From: Camillea tinctor
Lineage: Eukaryota > Ascomycota > Sordariomycetes > Xylariales > Xylariaceae
DNA: 64,000 bases
Assembly: GCA_022578605.1 (NCBI GenBank)
Contig: MU394052.1
Location: 992,001-1,056,000 of the forward strand
Reading direction: 5' to 3'
Positions 36,487-48,469 of this stretch are shown piece after piece; the first letter of the stretch is position 1; every line of letters starts with the position of its first letter. Made by a program: the position numbers and the translations under genes. The notes below the pieces were generated by a model. It saw only the letters and a list, made by a program, of their open reading frames with translations, had not been told where the DNA came from and did not search any database.

Positions 36487-38569
36487 ATGCACATCCAGAT
36501 CCCATCGCCAACTGTGCGTGAGATATTTCACTTTCACTTACCCATTCCACTTACACCTTAACCTAACCTCACCGCTGTTCATGTGATGATGATGATGCTA
36601 ACCAAGGACAATTTTATAGTCAGCCGGTGTGCCTCCCACCCCAAGCCCGTACAGCGTGCACTCCGACTCGCCGCTGACACGGCTTGCAGGGCGTAACTAC
36701 ATGGAGCTTGACGATCTAAAAGGAGAAGAGGCCGGTCACGGCCATGCGCATGCCTCACGAGACGTTCCACAAACACCAGATAACCTCCCCCCACGCCCGA
36801 ATCCTGCTTTTACCGACGGTGGCGATGGCAATGGCTGGTGGCTTTTCGAGATTGCCGCCTGGGTTGCCAGTGCAATAGCTCTTGTGGCCATTATCATAAC
36901 CATCGCCCTAACCGACGAAAAGCCTCTACCACAATGGCCCATGCACATAACACTAAACTCGTTTGTGTCATTCATGTCGACGATAATGAAAGCCGCTCTC
37001 GTTATCCCCGTAGCTGAAGGCATTAGTCAACTTAAGTGGCTTTGGTTCAAGAAAGCCGGTGATTTAGATGATATCCAGACGTTTGACGAAGCCAGCCGTG
37101 GGTCATGGGGAAGTATGAAGTTGATATTCTCAAGTACACGTCTACATCTGGCCAAGCTAGGCGCCTTTATCACCATTGTGGCTTTAGGTGTCGACCCCTT
37201 CATCCAGCAGGTTATTATATATCCGAGTAGAACGATTCCCTCGCCGATACACAACGTGTCGGTTCCGATCGCTCACAGATACAACGACTACGCCTACGGG
37301 TCGATCATGGCCCTCCGGGAACCGACGCTGGAAATGAAGGCTGCGATCAACAACGGCGTGTACGACACCAACGATCACCCGCAGGACGACTTCCAGATGA
37401 GCACGCAGTGCGCGACGGGAAACTGCACCTGGCCCGAGACGTACCTCTCGCTGGCGGTGTGCACCAAGTGTGCCAACACGACCTCGCTCATCAAGCAGAA
37501 CTGCACAGACAGCGATGCCCCTATGAGCTACTGCGACTACAGCCTGCCGAATGGCATGTACTTCTCCGGCCTTATGAGAGGCCAGTTCTATATGAACGCC
37601 ACAGGCGCGGCGGATACGATCAATTTCAATAACACGCAGTCGACCGTCTCGTCCCTATCTACCATGAGGGGTTTGCACGACCTCTCCTCGACGAGCCTGT
37701 TAGGCGTCGTGTCGAATGAATGCGTGCTTTATTTGTAGGTCTATATACACCCAAAGATTTCACTTCAAGGTGATTCCAGACTGCCAGTTGCAACGAGGGC
37801 GCTAACGGGGTTTCTTCCTTAGCTGCGTGAACGAGTACCGCGCCGCGGTCGAAAACGACAAATTCACCGAAACCGTCATCGCCAGCTACACGGGCAAAGA
37901 GGATCCCGTCATGGGCGAGAACGTGACGATCACGGTCCCGCCATCGGGAAATCGGACGACATCCCAGGATTTCATCGTCACAGCCACGAGCTGGTTCGCT
38001 ATCAATAACTACCTCGTGGTGAGTAATCTTAGAATTACAAGTGCTTCATAAATGCTCTTTTTTTTCTCCCTTACCCCTTTTCGAGAAAAACAACATCAAA
38101 GCTAACTCTTTTTCGCCTTTAGGAATTTTGGACTGGCAACGTAACCGGGATGACCGGCCGTATGTCGTCGACGAGCGACGTCATGACGGCGCTGTACGAC
38201 CTCGGGGAGGACGGGTCCGGGTCGGGGGCGCAGAAGCCCGGAGGCGAAAACAACACGGTGGCGGCGGTAGCGGCAGCTATGACGCAGGTGCTGCGGCTCT
38301 GGCCGCAGAGCAGCCGCAGCGGCGAGAACGACGATCCGGCGGACATGCGGGCCGAGGGCACGGTGTGGATGACCGAGACGTACGTGCACGTGCGGTGGCC
38401 GTGGATGGCGCTGCCCGTGGCCATCGAGGGCCTCGCGTTCATCTTCCTCGTCGGCACCATTATCCAGAGCAAGATGAGCGGCGTCGCCGTCTGGAAGAGC
38501 TCCACCATGCCTATGCTCGAGGGCAAAGTTCGCGAGCTGCAGGAAACGTTCTCGAACCGGAGACACTGA
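36487..38569 (+). CDS. DUF3176 integral membrane protein
   Basis: Fungal multi-pass membrane protein family of unknown function. Exons 36487-36513, 36620-37734, 37823-38018 and 38123-38569, 594 residues. The first exon is only 27 nt (MHIQIPSPT); it is chosen because the main frame has no ATG near its start, while a GCTAAC branch site and TATAG acceptor sit at 36598-36619 and phase 0 is kept from the GTGCGT donor. Membrane spans: WWLFEIAAWVASAIALVAII, a second in FVSFMSTIMKAALVIPVAEG, a third near GAFITIVALGVDPFIQQVII, then a large non-membrane segment with paired cysteines and several N-glycosylation sites (NVS, NCT, NAT, NNT, NVT), and a last span WPWMALPVAIEGLAFIFLVG. The topology suggests the large central loop is outside the cell or in the lumen. 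Short cytosolic C-terminus. Confidence 0.85.
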
Positions 38570-39879
38570 GAGCGGGAAAGAAAGAAAGACAGGGGCAAGA
38601 GAAAAAAAAACCGGGGGTTTCATATTATTATTCTATACCCATTATGAGTAAGAAAGGCGAAACGAAAGATGATAAAAAAGGGGGGAAATTAAAAAGAGAG
38701 CTGGCCCTTATATAAAATGTCTCTTCCTCTCTCTGCGCGGCTGGGTTAAAAGAGGGTTTAATGCCACTACCGCCGAAACTTCACTTCCGGGCAAGCAGGA
38801 CGATGGAAGGAATTATACCTTTAATGTATCTACGTAATTAAGAAAAAGAAAAGAAACAGAACAAAAAAAGACATAAAAACTCGGGAAAAGGTCTGTATGA
38901 TGGCGATGACAGAAATGTGTTAAGTCTGGTATCATTCATGGCATTATGGGGGGGGATTTTATTGATGTTCTTTTTCTATATGATTGAATATCCTATACCT
39001 GTGGGGGGAAATGGGATAAACAGGCGGAAAGAAATGACACATTAGAATGGCTATCTGAATCTTGCTATGAGAATAAGAAGATTGAAGCAATATTCGAAAA
39101 ACCTAGCTATATGGTTCAAATGCTATTGGGATCTGAGAGTAGAAGGAAATAGACACTCCCCAGTATTGAGCATAGGATATAAGTGGTAGTCTTACGTATT
39201 AGATACCTCCCTCAGTAAGAAATGTTAGTCCGCATTGACTTATAAATACCTCAAATAGCTGACACCTAGACTAGTTGCACAAATTAAATATGTCTATATG
39301 AAGTCCGTACATATAATGGATGTTGATTATATACCCATGTAGGTAGGTAAGCAGCAGGTTATAAAGGTATATATAAATCACATGTAGAAACATATACTCA
39401 TAAGTTGTTGATAATGCACACACATATTTGCCTTACGAAAATAGGTAATCTACCTATTTAGGTATGCTTATATGACGTAAATAGTATATGGGCTAGGCGA
39501 TGCTCGTCGTTTTTATTATTATTTTTCATCGAGGCAATAATATAGACACTAACTAGTGTAGACCCTCAAGCTTGCACTTTGCAGCGAACTGCGTTAGTCC
39601 GATATGGATGACGTCTATACTTCTAAAGACTATCGCGCAGAGATTCCGGAGAGATTCAAACACAGGAGGCAGTTCGCGATTGGCTCGGCCTTGACAAAGT
39701 GCTGACTTCATCGCCGTCTATCCGCGTCCGCACGCGTCCGCATCAATTTCGGTCTTTGGCCGGCATTCATTTTTCTCTTATACCTTGGGCATTACTAAGT
39801 GATTGAATCCCGTCGCTGACCTTGTTTCGTCTATAAAATGCGTCTTCGTCTCGATGATTAAGGGGGTCAAGCAACAGCC
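38570..39879. other. Intergenic, 1.3 kb
   Basis: AT-rich, between two + strand genes. At 39001-39012 the string GTGGGGGGAAAT matches 12 bases of the MITE terminus; too short to call a relic. Confidence 0.5.
39832..39838 (+). promoter_or_regulatory. TATA box of the cupin gene
   Basis: TATAAAA 42 nt upstream of the ATG at 39880, implying a very short 5' leader if used. Confidence 0.45.
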
Positions 39880-40638
39880 ATGTTCTCTCGGTCATCACAG
39901 CACCTTGCACGGCCTCTCCGCAACATTGCTTTACGCGGTTCGTCTTCTCGTATTACTTCAAATTTCTCAAGCAGAACATCTACTTTTACCCCGCGATCTT
40001 TCAGCACCACCAGAATGACGAGCTTCCCAACCCCCTCTAGTGATAGACCCAAGCATGAGATGCAGTACTTTCCCGACATGCTGACGGCTCTGCCGTCCAA
40101 ATCTGCCGAATTCAGGAGAGTGTTATGGACCGGTAAGTACATAGATAGGGCCTTTGCTTCTAAGGGTCTCGGAATGCTAAGCTTCTCTAGGTCTTTACAG
40201 CCAATTGGTTCTCATGACCATCCCTGTAGGCGGTGATATAGGCGAAGAGGTATGTCTGTACTACAACATATACATTATTAGTGAAAAGTTAGAGTAAACA
40301 TATGCTAAACTGAAAACCAGATCCATACTGTGGACCAAATCTTGACGTTCACCTCGGGCACAGGGCTGGCTCAGGTTGGCGGCAAAGAGCAGAACGTGAA
40401 AGCGGGCGATCTAGTCATCGTGCCCGCAGGTACTCAACACCAGTTCATAAACACCGGTCCGACCCCGTTGCTTCTGTACACGGTTTACAGCCCGGCGGAG
40501 CACAAACCAACCACCGTGCACAAGACTAAGGAGCAGGGTGATAAGGAAGAGGAGGAGGGTATCGACGAAGCTCCGGACTGGAGCCGGAAGAGTAAGGCAG
40601 AAAATGAGAAGGAAGGATGGGTCAAAGTTCCGGAGTAG
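39880..40638 (+). CDS. Small cupin-domain protein with mitochondrial-like leader
   Basis: Single-domain cupin of the mannose-6-phosphate-isomerase-like type; substrate unknown. Exons 39880-40132, 40191-40249 and 40321-40638 give 209 residues. The first 46 residues are rich in Arg/Ser and lack acids (MFSRSSQHLARPLRNIALRG), like a mitochondrial presequence; a second ATG (MTSFPTPSS) follows it and could give a cytosolic form. The cupin core reads LVLMTIPVGGDIGEEIHTVDQ, FTSGTGLAQVGG, GDLVIVPAGTQHQFINTG and LLLYTVYSPAEHK, supplying the His/Glu/His metal-ligand pattern. The C-terminal 40 residues are charged and probably disordered. Similar cupins are also found in bacteria and fungi with little functional data. 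Confidence 0.85.
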
Positions 40639-41344
40639 AAAATTGATGTGTCAGGGGGTCCTAGTTGATCGGATTTTTTTTCAATATGCTTACTAGTGTA
40701 GAACCAAATTTGATAGATTTACGAAATTATGAATATACGCACGCCATCTTTTCTTCGTGATAGTGGCACAGTCTGGCCAATACAGTAGCAAGACTTGTAA
40801 GTCTTTACTAGCCCACATGAGAATCTGCAGCAAGTCTGTTATGTCTGCATAATGAGGTATCAATCGCAATGAGGGAATATCGAATATGCTTTGGTCAGCG
40901 TGAGACTATTTGGCCTCGATGGATTCTTGAAATGCCGTATGATTCATCCCGTTGCCAGAAGGTAAGGATAGTATATACTGCCCATTAGTTCGCTCGGAAA
41001 CTCTGTGCGTTGATTGGTTAATATCCATCCGCCTTATACGCTCGAAAGTCTCGATCACATCAGGCGTCCAGGATGCACACACGTCTAATCTACAATAAGA
41101 TCATCCTAAACTACAAAAATAGCTGCAAGATGCATGTTGAATGGATATAATGGAATTAGAAGAATGATGTAGCTCGGAGTTAAGTCGTTGCTAGAATTAT
41201 AGACTGGCCAGAGACCAGGGTAAATGGCTATATAAATCCTATGATCTCGTCCTCTTGCCTACCAACTCAATATCATCAATACAAAATTCCTCAGAATAGT
41301 CAAATTAATTTTCTACTCATCACTACAATTAACTCCTCATCACC
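40639..41344. other. Intergenic, promoter of the aldo/keto reductase
   Basis: 706 bp, AT-rich, no ORF of note. Contains the TATA box listed separately. Confidence 0.5.
41229..41236 (+). promoter_or_regulatory. TATA box of the aldo/keto reductase gene
   Basis: TATATAAA about 110 nt upstream of the ATG at 41345, with a CA-rich leader between. Confidence 0.45.
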
Positions 41345-42633
41345 ATGCCTGCTACGAATATTCCCCATTACCCCTTAGGCAAGAACGGTCCAAGTGTGCC
41401 AGCTCTGGGCTTTGGTCTTATGGACCTATCTCACAAGGCTTATGGTTCTGTTCCTGGAGAAGAGGAGCTACTCTCGGTTCTCGATCGTGCATTTGAACTA
41501 GGCTCTACTTTTTGGGACACTTCCGAGTAAGTCACAATATGAGGAGGTTAAGGATACTTACACACAAGAGCTACTTCACTGACCCATGTTGTAATAGTTT
41601 GTACGGCGACAATGAGACTCTCGTGGGGAACTGGTTCAAACGCACTGGAAAAAGGGACCAAATCTTCCTTGCAACAAAGTTTGGTTATGTGAAAGGGACT
41701 AAGACCCTGGAGACAAATAGCTCGTTTGCATATACGAAGACGGCCTGTGAAGAAAGCCTGAAGGCTCTTGGCATTGAAACCATTGACCTTTGTAAGACTT
41801 AACCGACCCCTTTTCAAATGAAATCCAAGGACTATGCTTCTACAACCAAATGCTATCGCTAGGATACATGTTATAGCCTTACTAATCACATTAAACAGAC
41901 TACCTCCATAATGCCAACCCCGAGACACCAATCGAAGAAACAATGCGAGCCATGGCCGAGCTTCAGGCGTAAGTTTATAGAACCTCGAGGTTTTGCTTGT
42001 ATACATGTTTGAAAATTTTATTAACCCAATAATTATAGTGCAGGGAAGATCAAGCATATTGGATTGTCAACAGTTTCCTCCGCCACACTGCGCCGGGCAG
42101 TCAAGATTGCCCCTGTCGCTGCGGTGCAAACAGAATATTCCCCCTTTACACGCGACATAGAGGGGCCAGAGGGCACTGATCTCTTAGCTACATGTCGTGA
42201 ACTCGGGATTGCAGTCGTGGTGTCCTCGCCCTTGGGGCGAGGCTTGCTCACGTCGACCTTCAGCAACGGCGAAGAACTGAGTGATAGTACGGACATGCGC
42301 CCGAAGATAATGCCTCGATTCCAGGAAGCCAACCGGGACCAGAATGTCAAGATCATCAGCCAGTTCAGGGCCCTGGCTGACAAGAAAGGCTGTACCTTGC
42401 CGCAGCTCGCCCTCGCCTGGCTCCTCAAACAGGGCCATGACATCTTTCCCATCCCGGGCACAAAGAGCATCAAGCATCTGGAAGATAATTGGGGCGCCCT
42501 CAATGTCTCCCTTACGGACGAAGAAGAAGTCGAGATTAGAACTTTTGCGGCAGGTAGCGAGCTTGCGGGAGAGTTTATCCCAGCAGCCATGAGGCATTTC
42601 GCCTTCCGCGACACGAAAGAAGAAACGGTCTAA
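41345..42633 (+). CDS. Aldo/keto reductase (pyridoxal reductase / AKR13-like)
   Basis: NADPH-dependent carbonyl reductase, (beta/alpha)8 barrel, cytosolic. Exons 41345-41526, 41598-41791, 41899-41968 and 42039-42633 give 346 residues. Catalytic tetrad visible: Asp and Tyr in FWDTSDLYGDNE (the Asp codon context is split by intron 1), Lys in FLATKFGYV, His in YYLHNANPETP. Cofactor loop: VVVSSPLGRGLLTS and IFPIPGTKSIKHLEDN. The GLG-M opening (ALGFGLMDLSH) and the PLGRG...IPGTKSIKHLEDN pattern place it with the yeast YPR127W/plr1-like and AKR13 group. Converges on the MFS transporter gene with only about 210 bp between stops, so 3' UTRs may overlap. Confidence 0.9.
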
Positions 42634-42842
42634 TTTTACAAATCATGTAGAGAGATATTCATAATTTAGTTTATTAAATGAAGCTAGCTAGCCAATTCAA
42701 GCCGTTCACTATAAGTAGATAAAGGTGGCCTAACAACTATATATATATATCAATACACACAATAGATGTAAGCCCAACCAAATCATTATTCATTCCTCTG
42801 AAAAATAATCGTTTGATCCGTTGTTAGCCTCCCATTGCCTAA

Positions 42843-44710
42843 TCAAACATATCTAACCTTTTCATCCGTTTCCTTGCTCGTAGCAATAATCTGTTCTGCT
42901 GTAAAGGAGGCCATTCCCGCCCTTTGGTTCCCTATCTCAGAGAGATTCGTTCCTTGCTTTCTTAAAACTTCAGCTTGCTTAGTTGAGTTGCTTATTTCTG
43001 TCCTTTCTTCCTCGCTCATCTCTGGTCCAAAAATAAGAACCACAATCAAAACTAGTCTCTAGTTAGCTTCATATTTCGCAATGGAAATGCTTATTTTGAG
43101 TAAATAATCATATTGATATGTTCTTAGGAGTGTCATATTTCCATGAAGGAGGTGAAGGGAAATCATCCTACATACTAAGCAAGTGTTAGTTGGACTGGAA
43201 TGATACACAGCGTTCTAGAGATATCTTATGCATACCTTGACCATACAATGCCTACGAATATGCCTATAACCATGCCATAATCATAGCGCTGCACGCCGTT
43301 TCTAGGCGGCAGTGGATATCTCTCGGCCAGGACGGCTTGGATCGTAGCCGCGGCTGATGAAGCTAGGTTCCCGAGCTGATAAGTGACGCCTACCGCTGTT
43401 GCCCGTAATGCTGGCGGCGATAGCTCAGTCAGATAAATGGGTATAGGCCCCCAAATAGAGCCAGTGAAGAAATTCAAGAAGAAGACGCCAGCCATCAAAT
43501 TCAAGGACCTCGGGATAATGGCAGCCGGAAAGACCGCACAGCCGATAACGCTACATGAGATCATAGCCAGTCGCCGCCCTAGGAATGTGCTCGCATATCC
43601 GCCTATGGCGCCACCAAGAATCGAGCCAAAGTTACCCACAATCGTGATGATAGTGACGTTGGTGGCGTCCATCTCGACTTCTACAGGAAGCTTAGTACGT
43701 ACTAACAGTAAAAAGGAACAGAAACGAGGATAGCGTTGCTCACGGTTCTTCAAGAAGGTTGGGTACATATCGCCAGCTCCATGACTAGTCGAGTTAAACG
43801 CCGTCATCAGTAGTATCATATAAATGAACAAAACCCAGTTCTGCTTAATACTAATCCAGAATTCGTTCAGCCATGCCTTTGCTCTGGCCGGGCCGGTAGG
43901 TTTGCCTTGTGTTTGGTATCGTTCAAGCGCAGCGGCGTCTCGCTCGCCCTTCATCACCTGGAAAGCATTCGTCTCCGGTAGCCACATGCGAAAAACAATT
44001 ATAATAAGCGGGGGAACAGCACCGAACCAGAATAGTGACCTCCAACCGTATTTTGTCGTGGGGACAAGCTGCTTCACATTAGCCAGGGGCGCCTAGACGA
44101 TAAGGATATATATACACCTTACCGCGCGATAGAAGACAGCCGCGAGCAGTGCCCCAATGGCATATCCCTGTTGATATATACCAGAGAGCACGCCGTTCGC
44201 CTCTTGTGGGAGGTCTTCCAGTGCCGTCGCAACGGCAGGAGCATAAAGCCCACCCATTGCTATACCATATAGCCCCCGAACCCCCAGCAGCTGGGGTAGG
44301 TTTCTGGTGAAGCCAGAAGCCAGTTCGAATACGGCAAAGAGGAATAAGTTGACGATGAGGGTCCACTTCCTCCCGTAGCGATCCGACAGCGCGCCGAAGA
44401 CTAAGGCCCCGACAGACCGCAGCATCATGGATATTGTCATGGCCCACGAAACGGCGGAGATGTCTTCACCAAACTCCTCCGAAATCTCCGTGACGCATAG
44501 GGTCATAGTCGCAAAGTCGAAGGCATCCCAGGCCCAGCTCAGGAGACCGACGGTGAACAGAAGCCACTGATGGCTGTCCAACTGGCGGAGAATGGAGATT
44601 GGGTTGCGTAGCTTGGTCCTCGGCGGCTTCAAGCTCGTAACTCGGGTTGAGAGATAGCGACGTACCTGACGCGCCGAGTAGAACCAGCCAGCTTCCATAT
44701 GGTTACGCAT
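42843..44710 (-). CDS. MFS carboxylate-type transporter (Jen1-like)
   Basis: Proton-coupled major facilitator resembling the Jen1 lactate/pyruvate group, plasma membrane. Exons 44123-44710, 44068-43744, 43680 down to about 43240, and a last exon ending at 42843. Motifs: WLLFTVGLLSWAWDAFDF in helix 1, the MFS loop GALSDRYGRKWTL, GVRGLYGIAMGGLYAP, GWRSLFWFGAVPP with LPETNAF, NFGSILGGAIGGYASTFLGR, and IPIYLTELSPPALRATAVG. Intron 1 is 54 nt with a CTAAT branch site and CAG acceptor, joining FYRA to LVPTT. The join to the final exon (VVLIFGPEMSEEERTEI) is uncertain: ATT|GTATGG with the acceptor CTAACTAG keeps frame best. Start set at 44710; an upstream in-frame ATG at 44791 overlaps a TATA box and is rejected. 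Substrate is inferred. Confidence 0.85.
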
Positions 44711-44779
44711 CTTAAGACTTGTCACGGCGTGGTACGGACCTTTCTTTTTTTTCTTTTTTCTTGAGCGAACAAACGTCCC

Positions 44780-44786
44780 TTTTATA
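44780..44786 (-). promoter_or_regulatory. TATA box of the MFS transporter gene
   Basis: TATAAAA on the minus strand about 70 nt upstream of the chosen ATG. Confidence 0.5.
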
Positions 44787-47700
44787 GGCAAGCAAAGACA
44801 TAAACAACAAGAACGGGAGAGGGGTGTGGGGAAGCCGACAGAGTTTCCGTCAGAGTTTCGGTCTTCGAGTCATTTACTGAGGAGCATCGCCTTCTTTTTA
44901 ACTTCCCCTTTGTGATACTAGGGACAGCTCACATGTCGAGAGACTTGCAGAACAAGCTTCTGATCTAATCATGGCTTTCTTGAACGACCGGATACGTTTG
45001 AGGGGTTGGTTTGGTTGGCGGAAACTCTTTATTATCTGCATCGCATTATCGTATCCCTAGCCGCCCAGCATATGATTCATAAAACTGGCGGACCCGGCTG
45101 TACCCGCGCCGCCTAAGGCTCTGATCCTCGCTCTATACAGCAAAGTGACACAACATTGCGGGTAGATAGGTAAAGACAAGAGTAGTTGTGTGTAGGACGT
45201 GGGACAAGGGGCAAGAGCCGCCTCGGAGAGGTAGATTCTGGGTCCTTGAAGGGAGCAACGGGACCAACGTTGTTTTATCTAATTGGGCCATCTGACTGAG
45301 ACTCTTGTCCCGGGGAACGGGGGTTGGTTGCTGCCCCTAAACCTTAGATGTGGTGATCCGCCCCTCCAGGGGGAGCAATCTCAGACGCGAACATACTACA
45401 CAAGACAATGGAGGATGTTCTCAATATGTGATCTTCGATGAACTCCCCAGCCGAGCATACCGATCTCAGTCTAACAAAATGTCACTTATACGCCATCTTG
45501 TCTCAACGTGCCGTGCCGAGTGCCCCCATTTCCTTAGCTGACTTGCGGGTATGTGCATAGACATTGCATGTCTCTCATTTATAGACCAATGCTAGACCCT
45601 GGATTTTTAACACCGCTATATGCCGAACTAGTTGTAACCCTTGTTCTATATCTCTTCTTATCTACTCACATTAAGCAGGAGAATTGTTTGTTCCTCCCTC
45701 CTCTCCCTAGTGTGTGTGTATGTATGTGTCAGGGCATTCGGTACTACGAGAAAGAGAACACGGCAGCTTATATCTCATATCTCATGATCCATCACTCGAA
45801 GTACATGTGTTCCTTGTGCTCGTTCGGCGAATTTTAACTCTCCGAGCTTTGAATCTCTATCTCGACTTGAAAAGTAAGCCATCTGCCACGGGTATAGAAT
45901 GAAACGACTTGACTCGAGGGCCATGGGTTTCACGAAACAAAACTGTGCTATAAGTTGAATATAAGAGGTAGTTCACGTCCTGAGAGTCTTGAGAGGAATT
46001 TCCAGATTTCCCCCACAGCATAACCGTCATTACTTGCCTCTATCTTCCCTAATATGTTGAGATCTTGCGGACTCCCTCTGATCCTTGCCAAACTTGTGGT
46101 GAAAGATCTGTCCTATCTTTTATGCTCCCTCTACCCCCACTTGTAGGAGGAATACGGTGTAATGGGTAGATTTGTACTAGTCATCGTAGTATACTAGATT
46201 TTATTGCCAATATCGGTGCCTTAGACAATAATTTGTTGTTCGAAAGCGGTTAATACATCGTATAGGTCTTATGGCTCTAGGGTTAGAATGAAGTAAAGCT
46301 TAGGGTTTGTTTAAGATTGCACGTAAGGGGATGGGGGGTGAAACTGACATAAGGCACATAACAGAGACTTGAGTAGGTACCTAGATACCCAGATCAAGCT
46401 GTGACTGTGCTTTGGTATTTCTGCCCCTTCAACGATACCGTATACGTGTCGCCATTTACCCTGGTGTAATACAGTCACTGCTTCTGACAGAAGATATGTG
46501 TGGATGGATATCATATAACTTAAGCATCTGGAGTTAAGTTGATTGCATGTATGATTGAATAGAAGCAAAATATTATAGAATCAACTCTGGATGTTGATAT
46601 CAGTACAAAGGGGTGTTGGGCTATTCCATACTCTCAGACTGTCAGTTCTGTTCAATATGTCACATGCCTCTACGATAATATCATCTAGGGTAAATAATAT
46701 CAATATGCCCAATAATCGATATGATATGTAAATATGCTAGATTAAAGAAGCCCTGGGTATGTAGTTTATAGTTGATATATGATCAAGATAAGCATGTAGG
46801 TTACATGTCTGATATCAAGTTGATCTCCAGTATATATGACAATTATTTGGAATGTGCTGGTCAAATAAACACGCATGTATACCTATAACCTTGAAAGAGT
46901 ACTCCGGTCATGTGAAGCTGAGAACTCTAAATCTATTAATAAGTGAGGAGACGGGAACTGATAAGGATGTATTGGAAACTATAAGTGGCACTACATTTTG
47001 ACGTAATCATTTAACCAGAACCTAGGTCACATTCGAACCACCACTTAGCGTAACCCTGTTGATGTCTCTGCCCTTGTAGCTAAGCCTCGAAGTACATAGG
47101 TATAGATAACTGCGGCAAGTGCGCATTTGTCAAGTGTATTATAAGTTACGATAATCCAAATTTTCTTTATTATCTGCTCTAAGGGTCTTGGCCATGGGAT
47201 GATTCTTAGTCTTATTAGTACATACTGTTTTTACCCTTTATAAGGCTGACTGATATCGGACCTTTCTTTCTTTCTTTCTTTTTTTTTTTTTTCCTAAACT
47301 GTTGTATGCAACTCGAAGTAATCTAAATCGGAAATATTTCTAAGTTGGTTAGGTATTATGTACGGAGTAGACAGAGGTATGAACCTGATATTTTATATCG
47401 CGTGTAGATAGGTACGTACCTATATATGTAGATACATGGGTTACTAAACAAATGTTCATGTGAAATATGTTAAGAGAAACAATGACGTAGGTCATACACA
47501 CACATACCTATGTAAAAAGGGAGAGCCTAGTTGTAGGTAGGTATATCTTATCTGTACCGTACCTATTCCATCCTAGATTGACGGGAACCTTGATAAACCT
47601 GTGCCAGCCACAGAAGGACTGTGGCTTAGTCTTGGCACTGACTACCTTCCTTTTGGCTGGGAGGGTCACTTACCACCTGTTAGCCCCTCACCCCCCTGTC

Positions 47701-47920
47701 CTTCCTTTGCATCCCCCCCTTCAAGGTCTACTTTGCCCCCCAAATGTAGTGTATGTACATACAATACATACCTAACTTACATAGCACTCTCTAAGTCAAC
47801 CTACCTAACCTAGAACTTTTGCCCAGGCGGTTTAGGCGCCTGTTGTTGGCCCTCCAGTTAGGCCTGCATCAAGTTATAACCTATGTCATTAGGTAGTGTT
47901 CAGCGGGCAAAGAGAGGCTG

Positions 47921-47941
47921 TGTTCTGTTCTGTTCTGTTCT
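47921..47941 (+). repeat. Pentanucleotide microsatellite (GTTCT)n
   Basis: Four copies of GTTCT followed by poly-T. Confidence 0.85.
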
Positions 47942-48469
47942 TTTTTTTTCCCGACTAAACCCCACTAAGGAAACACAAACAGTCATAGGTCATCCCGTCA
48001 GAATCGTTGACGGTTCGTACTAGTACAAGGTGGTGTCACGGTATTATTGTTGTTGTTGTTGTCGTTACAATCGAGTCGGTAAGTTTTAGTAACTTCTTTT
48101 TTCCCCTTTCACCTCTTTCATCCTTCCACACCCCCCCAATCCTAGAACCCATATCCCAGACAACAAAAAAAAAACCGACTAAGCTCAAGGTACCCAGGTA
48201 AAGTCATGCCACCCTCTTTCTACCTATCTTTAGTATCTATATCTTTCTCCTCTCCTCTTCCTCTTTCTCATCACATATTCTTGTTTCCATGCTGACGTTT
48301 TCGTTTTCTTCTTTTTCTTTTTTTTTTTTCCAGCTTTCCCCTTTACCGCCAACGATTTCAGATTTCTTTCGACCAATCCTTCCCTCCCACCCATACATAC
48401 TCTCTTCCACCATTGTCTCTCGAATCTCTTCCTGATTAACGATCGAGATAAAACTGCCCATTAGTTGCT

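Larger units (their letters stand above)
44711..48469. other. Intergenic, 3.76 kb
   Basis: Shared upstream region of the MFS gene (-) and the WW gene (+). AT-rich with a (CTTT)n/poly-T tract at about 47264-47292, a (GTTCT)n microsatellite at 47921-47941, a GTT run near 48047-48062 and pyrimidine-rich leaders near 48100-48440. No ORF with support. Confidence 0.5.

Noticed and set aside
38041..38715. 224-codon + strand frame over the DUF3176 last exon
   Set aside because: Arg/Gly/His-rich shadow frame; the DUF3176 frame continues through here with a membrane span.
44093..44122. A 30-nt intron in the MFS gene (GTAAGG to CTAG)
   Set aside because: Too short for a fungal intron and inserts extra residues; the CAG at 44069 gives a 54-nt intron with a branch site and the family-expected FYRA-LVPTT join.
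44711..44791. Upstream in-frame ATG of the MFS gene
   Set aside because: Its codons overlap a TATAAAA box and would add a lysine run not seen in the family.
46000..46020. TTTCCCCCACAG resembling the MITE terminus
   Set aside because: Short imperfect match without an inverted partner or TA flanks.
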